A stretch of 64,000 bases of DNA from Macrolepiota albuminosa (taxonomy: Eukaryota > Basidiomycota > Agaricomycetes > Agaricales > Agaricaceae): NCBI GenBank assembly GCA_027475525.1, contig JAMWFC010000085.1, positions 434,001 through 498,000 of the forward strand, in the 5' to 3' direction. This document shows positions 26,474 through 36,790 of the stretch, piece after piece. Each line of letters begins with the position of its first letter. Positions within the stretch are counted from its first letter, which is position 1. The translations under genes and the position numbers were made by a program. The notes below the pieces were generated by a model. It was not told the origin of the DNA. It saw only the letters and a program-made list of their open reading frames with translations, and did not search any database.

Positions 26474-29400
26474 CTATGCTCGGGGGCGCTACCGGCTACC
26501 GTGGAGGATGAGCCAGAGGAGGTAAACCCTATCAGAGGCTTACCCAAGGAGTGTGGAGCGATCCTGATGTCCATGGAAGAATGGGCTAAGTATGAGAGTG
26601 TGCAAAGGGAGGAACTCACCGCAGGTGCGGTGGGTGGTCAGGATGTGCATTGCACGAATGGGCTAAGTATGAGAGTGTGCAAAGGGAGGAACTCACCGCA
26701 GGTGCGGTGGGTGGTCAGGATGTGCATTGCACCCGGCCAACGCGGCCGCAGAAGCGGTCTGTCAGAAGGGAATGCCAACCTACATCGTCGAAGGTGAAGG
26801 TTGAAGAGCTAGTTTGTGAGGAACCTCCGATGGACCCACTGAATGGAGACTGGGAGGATGAGGTAGAGTGTAGCGAACAGTCGCACCGATCCTTATGGGA
26901 CTGGCCGGTACCTCCACCAGCGTTTGATTGGGCGTTCGATCCGCAAATGCCTAGAGAATGGAACGAGCTGGTGGCATCCATGTGTGCCTGGGAAGGTCGA
27001 CCATGGATTCGGCAGACCGAGGTCTATCGACAGGCGAGGGATGATGAGATATCCTTTCCGGAGGAAATCCAGGTGGACGGGGCGTCGATTTCGGCGCGAC
27101 GAGTCAGGAAGGAGAGACTGTATCGTCTACAGGTGCCAGACGACAGTGAGGAGAGGTTGTGAGCACTTCGGGAGAAATATGCTACTACCCAGATAGTGGG
27201 CAGTAGTGGGAGGAGGCTAAACAAGCCGCCACAAGCCAAGGACAAAGGCAAGGTCAGGGCAACTGGGTTGTCCCGAGATGATATTCCAGAGCTCTGCCGA
27301 CAGTGGCAGGAGGAGTTTGCGGATATGGTCAATGGCACTAAGGAGGAGCTGCCACCGTGGCGTGAGGTGAACCATGAAATTAACCTAGTCGATGATACAA
27401 AACAGTACAAGTACCATCTACCACGTTGCCCCATGGCCCTACAGCAGCAGCTGCGGGATAAAACAAACCGTTACCTCAGGGCCCGGTGGTGGGAGGCGAG
27501 ACCTGCGTCGCAGGCCGCGCCATTGCTGTGCATTCTGAAGAAGGATGGGACATTATGCACGGCACTGGACGCACGCCAGCGCAACGATAACACTATTAAG
27601 GATGTGACCCCGCTTCCTGATCAGGAAGTGATTCGTGAAGATGTGGCTCGGGCGAAAGTCAGGTCAAAAATCGATCTGACGGACGCATACGAACAAGTTC
27701 GAATACGGGAGAGTGATGTCGGGAAGACCGTGTTTTCATTGATTACCGGCACCTATGTCAGCAACATAATGCAGATAGGTGACTGTAATGCCCCAGCAAC
27801 CTTTCAGAGGTTGATGACATCGATTTTCCGTGATGTCATCGGACGATTCATGCACGTATATCTTGATGACATCTTCATTTACTCGGACTCCATTGAGGAG
27901 CACGAGAAGCATCTCCGTGTTGTGTTCGAGCGCTTACGTTCGAACCTATTGTACTTGAAGTGGAAGAAGTGCGAGTTGTATGCGGACCGGGTGGACTGCC
28001 TGGGACATGTTATTGACGATGAAGGTATTCATCCTGACCAGGATAAATTGGATCAGATTCGTGACTAGCGGACGCCACGAAACTACAACAATGTGCAGCG
28101 GTTTGTTGGGCTGGTAAACTACGTATCGACGTTCCTGCCGGATGTCACGACATACACGGGGCCACTGATGGCCATCACACAAAACAGGGCGCCATTTGTA
28201 TGACGGCCACTGCACCAACGCTGTTTGGACATGATTAAACAAATATGTGATTGCACGCTGATCATACGTCCCATTGATCCGCGACGAAATGAACCAATAT
28301 GGCTCATTTGTGATGCATCGAAGACGAGAGTGGGAGCAATGTATGGACAGGGACAGTCCTGGCAAACTTGCCGCCCAGCCGGGTTTATGTCGAAGAAGTT
28401 CACGAATGCGCAGCAGAATTACGCTGTGCATGAGTTGGAGACATTGGCTATATTAGAGGCCCTCCTGAAATGGGAGGACAAGCTGATGGGGTATGATATT
28501 CATATCATAACCGACCACAAAGCGCTTGAGTTCTTCAAAACCCAGGCGAACTTATCTCCGCGTCAGCGGCGATGGATTGATTACATGTCGCGGTACAAGT
28601 TTGACATAACATATGTCAAAGGGGAGCTTAACAAGGTAGCGGACTGTTTGTCGCGCTACTTTGAGAGTGACCGACTAGATGAAGCCCATGAAGCTCATCA
28701 CTATGTCAATGCGGATATACGTATTGACCCAGAAGGGGACGACATCCCTTACCAACGGTATCGGGAGATTAAGGACCATGTGGTGGACATTTGAGCCATG
28801 CAGGTTCGAGAGCATCGGCGAAGTAAGCGGTTGCAAGAGCGGCAGGAGGCACACGATAGTGAGGCGGAACATCTCAAGGTCACGGGTGCTGGGGCCGAGG
28901 TGGGCTCTAGTGGACGCACTGCGGATGCGGGCGACGGGGATATGCGGCTGGCAGACGCACTATGTGCGCCTGCTGAGACGAAGTCTGCCCCTCGGGACTA
29001 CCATTGATCTGAATTTTGAAAGGCAGTGATACTGGGGTATTCAGAGGATAGGCTATGTACAGAGGTGTTGACGCGGCCCAAGGATCACCCTAGTTTTTCA
29101 GTGCGTCAGGAGCTGATCTACACTGCTAGCGCTAGTGGCCAGCAGGTTCTGTGCTTGCCCCGGCAGCGTGCATTGATCACAGAGGTGATCAATCAGGCAC
29201 ATGGGGTGGTTGGGCATTTTGGGTCACAGAAAACGCTAGAATATGTGCGGCATTGGTATTGGTGGTCGAAGATGCATGCTGATGTACTGGCGTTTTGCAC
29301 CACTTGCGAGTTGTGCCAACGGGCGAAAGGGGCCAACCGTAAACCGGCTGGCAAGCTGCACTCGCTACCTGTGCCCACGAAGCCATGGGACTCCATCGGG

Positions 29401-30504
29401 ATGGACTTTGTTGGCCCGTTTCCTGAGTCCAAGGGGTTCAACTACTTGTGGGTAGTGATATGCAGGATGACGAGTATGGTACACTTGATACCGGTGTGCA
29501 CCACAATGAAGGCCTCGGAGCTCTCATGGATTTACTTGAAGGAAATCGTGCGGTTGCACGGGCTGCCGAGCTCGATTGTTAGCGATTGGGATTCAAAGTT
29601 CACGTCAAAGTGGTGGCGAGAGCTTCACGTGATGATGGGCGCAAAGCTGCTGATGTCAACCTCGTTCCATCCGCAGACGGATGGACAGACGGAGTGAGCA
29701 AACCGTAACGTGGCACAGATATTGCGCACGGTAGTGCAACCAGACCAGCGGGACTGGGTAGACCGAGTACCCCTGACGGAGTTTGCGATAAACGCTAGTG
29801 TGTCGGAGACAACAGGGTATGCCCTGTTCGAGTTGAATGGGGGGTTCTTGCCCTCCATGCTTCAGGAGTTGCGTGCCAATGTAGCGGTGCATAAGGGAGT
29901 TAAAGACTTTGCGCGGACTGCCCTGGAGAATTTAGCAAACGCGCATGATGCAATCATTGAAGCACGCGTGTTTCAATCAAAATATGCGAATAGGAGGCGA
30001 GCGGAGGAGCCATTGCTGGCCGTAGGGGCACTGGTATATCTATCAACGCAAAATTTGAACCTACCCAAGGGCAGGGCGAGCAAGCTATGCCCGAAGTATA
30101 TTGGTCCATATAAAATCATACAGGCCGAGCCAAAGACGTCAAACTATGTACTGGAGTTGCCTACGGCACTGCAGGCACGACATATTGTACCGAAGTTCCA
30201 TGTATCACTGCTTCGACCCTTCAGGCCGAATGATGATGCATTGTTCCCTGGACGGGTGGTCCCAGAAGCTTATGACTTCGGGGCGAAGGATGATCAGGAG
30301 TGGTTTGTCGAGGACCTAGTAGGCCATCGGTGGAACGAGGCTGGGGGTCTGGAGTACGAGGTACGGTGGAGCTTGGGTGATACGACATGGGAGCCGCATC
30401 AGGAGTGTGCCAAGTTGGCCGCCTTGGATCGGTATTTGGAGTTGCATGGCGTGAAGCGCCCTGCACAGTTGCCGAGGAAGGACAGGGCTCGGGGAGCCAT
30501 GTGA
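26474..30504 (+). pseudogene. Pol of the outer element: RT, RNase H, integrase, chromodomain; several stops
   Basis: After the 77-bp duplication (26579-26732) one frame runs to 30504. Domains: reverse transcriptase with LCILKKDGTLCTALDAR, FSLITGTYVSNIMQIGDCNA and catalytic YLDDIFIYSD (near 27860); RNase H with LICDASKTRVGAMYGQG and ITDHKALEFF (28300-28540); integrase zinc region (VVGHFGSQKTLEYVRHWYWW, then CTTCELCQRAKG, 29200-29330) and core with MDFVGPFPES and IVSDWDSKF, then DGQTE; chromodomain at the end (GLEYEVRWSLGDTTWEPHQE, near 30350). In-frame stops occur at about 27160, 28066, 28201, 28792, 29005, 29017 and 29695. By comparison with the family, several replaced Trp (TGG) or Arg (CGA) codons. 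It therefore cannot give a full product as assembled. Confidence 0.9.
26579..26732 (+). repeat. 77-bp tandem duplication between gag-pro and pol
   Basis: Identical units 26579-26655 and 26656-26732, beginning GAATGGGCTAAGTATGAG. Because 77 is not a multiple of 3, the extra copy shifts the frame. With a single copy, the frame of gag-pro and the frame of pol coincide. Confidence 0.95.
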
Positions 30505-30592
30505 ATGTGGCAGATGAGTTGCATGGCGTGAAGCGCCCTGCACAGTTGCCGAGGAAGGACAGGGCTTGGGGAGCCATGTGAATGTGGCGGAT
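30439..30592 (+). repeat. 77-bp tandem duplication at the end of pol
   Basis: Units 30439-30515 and 30516-30592, beginning GAGTTGCATGGCGTGAAG. They differ at two transition sites (CTCGGGG/CTTGGGG and GGCAGAT/GGCGGAT), the only one of the twelve that I saw with mismatches. Confidence 0.93.
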
Positions 30593-30690
30593 TGTCAGCT
30601 GAAAGGGGAAGTGATGATGTAAGTGAAGGCGGTGTACGGCTGACTTGGAATTTTCGTTTTGTCATTGGATTGTTTGTACACCTCACCGCC

Positions 30691-33211
30691 ATGTCTTCGT
30701 CGCACCAGGACCAACGCTATTCGAGAGATAACCAGAGCTCACGGAGCTCTGGTGGTGGGGGAGAAGTGAGAGAACAGCAGCAAATGCCGCAGCAGCAAGG
30801 GGGTATGGGGAGTTTTTTTGCGTACCCTCAGGCGCAGCAGGGGTACGGGCAGGGGCAGATGCCCATGTTCTTTATGCCGATGCCAGTACCAATGGGTCAG
30901 CAGGCGGCGGGGGCAGGATCGAACTGGGGAATGATGATGCCCCAGGGAACGATGATGCCGCCGTTGCAGCCCTGGCAGCAAATGGGAGGAATGGCACAAG
31001 GCCAGGCACAGAGTGGAGGAAGTCATCAGCCTATGGAGGTTGATGGGGAAGCGAGAGCGAGTAGACCGAGAGAAGGAAGTTCGCCTCCGGCAGAAGGACG
31101 ACGGAAGGTGCAATACGACAGAGAGGTACCTCGGGGATCCCCCCGGGAGAGGTCGCAGGAGGATCAGAGGTCGAGCAGACGAGGCCCACCAGAAGGGTCG
31201 CGTCGAGAGACAAGGCAGCAGTCTCCCGAGCGGGAGACAACGCAGGACAAAGGAAAAGGGAAGGAATGGATGACAGAAAGGGACCAGTGGCGTGATGAGC
31301 CACACGCAGAGGCGTTGTGGAGACGCTTGTTACAGGCGGGTCACCGCGTGCCACCTGAGACTGAGTTCCTTCGAGATACAGTGGCCCAAGTAGTGGTCAC
31401 TGGATTGTTAGATGAGATAGCGCTGCTGCAAGAGCAGCAGCATAACACTATTGTAACCTTTAACAAGGCGCTGAAACGTCGGGCGGCCACGCCCGAATCT
31501 GCCCTGGAGTCGGAACCAAAGAGAACTCGGGCAGATCGACCACGGGCGGAGGATAGCGCTCGACCTCGTGAAGGTTGAGTAACGGGGGTACTGCTGTTGG
31601 AGCAGCGGATAGAGAGAGAGAGTGGGCCATCAACGTCGTCGGAGCTGTCCAGACAGAGGTCGGTGAGGAGTGCGATATCTTTGACGCAAGCGCCGAAGAG
31701 GAAAGAGAGGGCAGTGAAGCAGGTGGATGAATTTTTGGTGCAAATGGTGACGTTTGCAGCAGACGTGCCACAAGGAGCGCCGGGAGGAGTTTTGAGGTTC
31801 CAGCCTCCAGTAGAGTATGAACCGCCAGCGGACAGCTACCCAGAGAAGTGGCTGGACGCCAATCCTCAAACGGAGAATGAGGCAGAGAATGTGGTGCCTT
31901 TAGGTGCACCCATGGTTGTTGCAGGAGAAGTAACGGTAGCCTATCCCCACAGGGATAGTGAAGACGAGGATGCGAACTATATCAGTTCAAACGAGGCCAC
32001 TCCTGATGAAGAGGAGTCAAAGCATGAGCGGGGAGTGCAGGTCGCTCGCAATATGAAGAAGAACAAGCGGAGGAAGAACGAACAGGCTGAGTTTGAGCGG
32101 AACAAGCAGAGACGAGCCGAGGAAGCTACGGGGATTATCCCCCCGAGCCTCGGTGTTCGAGTATTTGCGGACCACACAGTGGAACGCCTTAACTCGTTCT
32201 TCAATGGAGGGTTGGACCAACATTTTTATTATTCGTCCGCGAATAATACCGTGTATGTGGGAACGGAGGCTCGACATGCCTACGCCCATGAGTCGAGCCA
32301 TGTGAGCGGGTATGGTGGCGCGAAGGGAGCCCTCAGTAAGGTCGTGCCTAGAGGGTTCCCCATGAATCCCCTCCAATTACGAAAGCTGGTGGAACTAATT
32401 CGTAATCGGTATGCACCAGCCGACGACAGGATCGCCGGTTATCACTTGTATCGAGAGTTCCGACATGTGAGCGATGCCTGTGATGTCAGCGCACGAGACA
32501 AGACCATGAAGCTGGTCTTGAACCATAGCGACTACAGCCAGGTGGACCCCCCATTTGAGGCATGGTCGGCGGTGATGAGGATGTTGTCCCTTCCTATCCC
32601 GGACGGGATAGTGCGCACAAAGGAGTGGGGGAGCCATCGAAACACGACGCTCGCAGGTGTCAGCTTCAAGCAGATTGAGAAGATGCTGGACCTGGAGAAA
32701 TGGGCCCAGAATGCACTGTACTTCGGGCGTCCCAGCATGCCTAATGCCATCCCAGGGATCGCGTTTGACACCGCATACCGTATGCACTGGCAGACCATTT
32801 TTGGCCATGCCCTGATTCGGTCCTTGTCCCCCCAGGGCAAGGCTCGCTCGGCGTTTGCATGGCAAATGGCGCTGGTGTTGGCCTAGCCGGGATTGTACCA
32901 TGAGGCGGTACAAGACTTTAATGCGGCTCATCCCAATGATCCGTTTGTTCCAGCTCCTTGGAACATCGTGTCTATCATGACGCCCATTTTCCCGGATGAG
33001 GCAGCGAGCAACATTACGGAATATGACGTGATGCGGGTGATGCTTCACAACCGCATCCTCCTGGAGTGGGCCGACCATGCGTATACGTATGGAGTGGTGT
33101 TCCTCGAACACCAATTTTTCCATCCTAGTCCGGCCCTCCCGCGATACGTTCATGTTGATAATGAGCGTCATGTTCGAATGCATCGCTATGGGGTACCGGC
33201 TGCTATACCGG
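30691..33211 (+). pseudogene. Extra ORF (ORF3) of the outer element, 5' part, interrupted
   Basis: Begins at ATG 30691 (MSSSHQDQRYSRD), 187 bases after the pol stop. Same frame throughout, with in-frame stops TGA at 31576-31578 and TAG at 32884-32886. The N-terminal part is Gln/Met/Gly/Pro-rich (FFMPMPVPMGQQAAG). The middle is charged and Arg/Glu-rich, with KKNKRRKNEQAEFERNKQRR near 32060. The C-terminal part looks globular (GFPMNPLQLRKLVELIRNRY, VDPPFEAWSAVMRMLSLPIP, IPGIAFDTAYRMHWQTIFGH). No signal peptide, transmembrane segment or known domain is seen, so an envelope role is not supported. Similar uncharacterised proteins are familiar from agaricomycete genomes. The inner retrotransposon interrupts it at 33211, and it resumes in frame at 44921. 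Full length would be about 961 codons. Function unknown. Confidence 0.75.
33208..33211 (+). repeat. Target-site duplication CCGG, left copy
   Basis: CCGG directly left of the inner LTR (TGATGACGCCC). The matching copy is at 44917-44920. Confidence 0.9.
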
Positions 33212-34146
33212 TGATGACGCCCAGAGTTTGGTCAGTAACAAATGTAACAATAGTGTTACCGTACCAAAAGCTTGCGTTGGGCGCGCTATAAGTGATGTGA
33301 GGAGTCCTGGGCAGGCCCCAGAGAACGCGCCTGTGAAAAAGGGGAAAAGTCGGTAACGGAGTCGGCAAGTGTAAAGCGCTAAGGTAAAGCGCCTAGGAAA
33401 GGGCGGTAAGCGAACACGGCAATGTGAGCGGCAAGAGCACGGTATGCTTAGCGAAGTCTAAGCGTCGATAATGCCTGACGTAGCTGCAAGGCGCAAATAT
33501 GTCGAGTGTTGGCAAGCGTCTGTAACTGCCGATGAGTTCGACGTTGCCGACCGTAAATGAGCTCTTGAGCGTAAGGGAGACTGAAGAAAGGGGAGCAGGA
33601 AACTCTGGTCTGTTGTTCTGTGTTCTATGTACAAGTCGGTAAGTACTATATATACTACAAGGAGTTCACCGTCGCCAGTGACCAACCATCGCCAAAGTGC
33701 GGTAAACTGGAAAATTTCATAGGGGTAGCTCCAACGGTTTCAGATCCCTACCGTCCTTTCAAGACCCTTGGCACCACCAGGCAGCAGATCGCAGTGCTAA
33801 ACCATCAATCCATCACCCTTCTGCCTGTCAGAACACCTAAGCGACGTTGGGCGCCAAATCGAGACGCTAAGCGGTGTCAGACGCCAAGGTCAAACGCCAA
33901 GCTGTCCATCAGTTTTTGATAGATCATCAGGCTTCTCCCTAAGCGCTGTCGTCAGTGACTGATGCCATCTGTCAGTTGTCATTCTTGCTGCCGTCGGCGC
34001 TATCACTGATTGGATCTGCTTCTTGCCGTGCGCGGCCGTCAAATATCGCCAAACTTGGTTAATTAGCGCGCGCTAAGGTATTTTGAGCCTGTGCTGTGTT
34101 GCCATAGCCTGCCGTTGATGCGCTGATCCTGTATGGGGTCCTATCA
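33212..34146 (-). repeat. 3' LTR of the inner element (left)
   Basis: 935 bp. Differs from the right LTR at about 14 sites by eye (about 1.5%), mostly transitions, for example GGGCGGTAAG/GGGTGGTAAG and GTGCGCGGCC/GTGCACGGCC. Confidence 0.93.
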
Positions 34147-34155
34147 TCTCCCCCC
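34147..34155 (-). promoter_or_regulatory. Polypurine tract of the inner element
   Basis: On the minus strand GGGGGGAGA abuts the 3' LTR start (TGATAG... orientation), the usual plus-strand primer position. Confidence 0.75.
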
Positions 34156-34316
34156 AACTGAAAAATTGACTGTCCTCAGTCACCAAATATGGTTACCGTT
34201 ACCGCTTTTGTGACAGGTGGTCCGTGCGTTCTTGAGATTTTGTTTATAGTCCTGGCGCGTGAGTTTGGACTTCATTTCTTCTCCCCATCTTTTTTCTGGC
34301 GCTCAAAAAATAAAAT

Positions 34317-36691
34317 ATGTCCTTCCGTATTCCAACTCCGCCCCCCGTCCCATCTCGCGAGGCTCAAGACGCCGCCTCCGCCTACATTGACAAGGCCAAC
34401 AACTTTATTAGACGCATCGAGGTTGTGGGCGCGGAGGCGCCTCCAAACTTGGTCATTGCCGTGATGAAGTTGTTAGAGCGCTGGTACGAAGTTCGCGTCC
34501 TTGGCATTGGCTGGGACAGAGAAATTGAAGTGCGGGAGTGGTGCCGGGCGTGGTACGTCGACAATTGTGGCGCCGACTGGTTAGCGCCGTTTTCTCGTTT
34601 TGTAAGTAGTTTTAGTCCTTGCCGTGTTGCTAGCTGATTGGTCCCTAGGCGCCTCCTCCCGTTCCGACCATTGAGGACGAATTGGAGGACATCCTCTCTG
34701 GCGCCTTGCCAATGACGGTAAGCACGCCAGCGCCTGAGTGAGTATCTCTAACTGTGGATTTCTAACTTAGCTGTGGTCGGATCTGTCCCCTCATAGTAAG
34801 CAAGAGGTATTGGCGCCTCTCGCCAATTTGCAGGTGGACGCCGAGATGGTGGCAATTCGCGAGAGCGTGCTAGAAGAGGCCTCCCGTGACGCCAAGGAGA
34901 GGACCAAGGCATTGGAGGAGCGAGAAGTCGCCAGTTGCAAGGAGGCAGATGTCTGATGTGAAGGATTCCCACGCCGGTAGTGCCCAGAGCCCAGCACTGC
35001 CGGCAAGCAAATCGGGCTCTCCGGTCAAGCCTGGCAAGACTTTGAAAAAGAAGGTAAGTTTGAGGGTTCTTACCGCTGGCGACTTCTGCTTATCCCACTC
35101 TCAGTCTCGTAAGGCTGCCGCCCCTCATTACACGGTAAGTCCGTTACACCAAGGTACCTTCCCTGCTAACCAAATAGTTGGCAGACGCCAACGCAAACTT
35201 CTTTTAGCGATGCCGAGCTGAAGGGTTTGCTGGTAGCACGACGAGATGAGGCGGTTTTGGATAAGGGAATGGAAGCGGGAGTGGTCTTGCCGGAGATGAA
35301 GGATAAGAAGACGGCAAGCCCAGCGGCAAGATGGGAGTTCAAGGACTCCCAAGGAGTGGTAAGTACTATGGCCTTCCTTACCGCTCTTGTTAACATTCTT
35401 GCAGTGCGACAAGTGCTGGGCTGACAACGACCCAGAGGGGTGTTGGTACCCCACGGGTGGCCAGCCCTGCTACCGGTGCGGTACTCTGAAGAGGGCCTGC
35501 ACTCTGGATGGCGCCAAGAGTCGAGAATGCGGTGGCACCCCAGACGCGGTAGTGGAGCGCACCTTCAAGCACGCCGTCCTTGTTAAGAGGGCTCGGGAGT
35601 TCGTTGAAGGAGAGAGGAAGAAGAAGGCCGCAGGAGACACGGCAACCATCAGCAAGAGTTCCCTGGCGCTGCCGACGCGTCAAGGGGACAAAAACAAAAT
35701 GGTCGGTAATCGTGGCGCCGGTGAGCACCAAGGGACTGCGGTCCCTTCAAAAAGACAAGTCTCTTCGCCTGCCAAGGGGAAGGGCAAGGCCAAATGTGCG
35801 CAGGTAGAGTCTCCTCCCTCTACCCCTGAAGACGTGGAGATGGAGGAGCTGGAGAAGGCGCTTGCTGCCAGCCGCCTGCCGCCGAGGGACCCTGAAGCCG
35901 GGCCTAGCAAGTTGCTTTCCCCCATCCACCTGAGGGGGGTTTCTCTGCTGGCTGCCGATGAGAACGACGCGGTAATGGGTCCGCCGCCAAGAGAGGAGCC
36001 TCAAGAGGCGGCCATGGCTGGTGACCAGGATGCGGACAGGGAGGATGACGTGAGTGCAGGAGAGGCGGTAGCGGTAGCGGGGGGCGATAAGGATCTGGCG
36101 GCCGACAAAACGTTGGCGACGCAGCGGGAGGGTGGGGAGGAAGAGGCATCAGTAAGGGAGGTAGTGGAAGGAGAGGAGGGGGCCACAGGGGTTGCCCGGA
36201 AGGAGCCTGAGTGGCGATGGCTGCCGCCTTACGGCAACATTGCCCCTTGGGAGGTGTCAGATCCCAAGGATGTTGCAGGGCTGGAGCCAAGGCGCCCTGT
36301 GATCGCCAGGATTAATCCTGCCTGGACCCCTCAGCCACAGCCGACAGTGACTGACGACGCCTTTCAGTGGCTGGGTCAGGACCTCGTTTATCCGGTGATA
36401 GCGCTAAATCCTCGCGAGATGCTGGAGCGGTATTCAAGGAGGGCGGCAACGATGGCAACGTTGATAGAACGGGAATGGGAACGGGTGCGGGGACAGCTCA
36501 TGGCGCTTCGCTTGCGCTACTCCAACTTGGGCCGCAGCCTGCACGTTCTGCGAGATTACCAGGACGACTGCCAAGCCACCATGGATTGGCAGACCGCTAA
36601 CAACATCTTGCTGGGCGACCTCCTTCCTCTGCGCGACTCTTCTTTGCCGGTATCTGATAGTTCCCTGCCGCTAGAGGACGATAGCGATTGA
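34317..36691 (+). CDS. Antisense, intron-containing gene inside the inner element; Cys-rich putative zinc domain
   Basis: Runs opposite to the element's gag-pol. Exons seen: 34317-34601 (starts MSFRIPTPPPVPSREAQDAA), 34649-34717, 34771 onward (DAEMVAIRESVLEEASRDAK), a block around 34950-35054 ending TLKKK, a short one near 35106-35135, about 35190-35358 (DAELKGLLVARRDEAVLDKG) and 35405-36691. All introns have GT-AG ends on the plus strand. A one-base frame conflict near 34935-34950 is unresolved and may be an indel. The last exon opens with CDKCWADNDPEGCWYP, then CYRCGTLKRACTLDG and a further Cys. This Cys pattern suggests zinc binding and resembles Cys-rich motifs seen in agaricomycete hypothetical proteins. 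The middle is Lys- and Glu/Ala-rich. The C-terminus may form helices (EREWERVRGQLMALRLRY) and ends in an acidic tail. It could be a captured host gene or an element-encoded accessory protein. Confidence 0.65.
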
Positions 36692-36790
36692 GCGGACCTT
36701 AGCGTAGATAGGCCTCTTCTTTGCCGGTATCTGATAGTTCCCTGCCGCTAGAGGACGATAGCGATTGAGCGGACCTTAGCGTAGATAGGC
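36637..36790 (+). repeat. 77-bp tandem duplication at the 3' end of the antisense gene
   Basis: Identical units 36637-36713 and 36714-36790, beginning CTCTTCTTTGCCGGTATC. The stop codon at 36689-36691 lies in the first unit, so the product is unaffected. Confidence 0.95.

Noticed and set aside
30691..33211. Extra ORF of the outer element as an envelope gene
   Set aside because: No signal peptide, no transmembrane segment and no furin-like site are seen. The N-terminus is low-complexity and polar.
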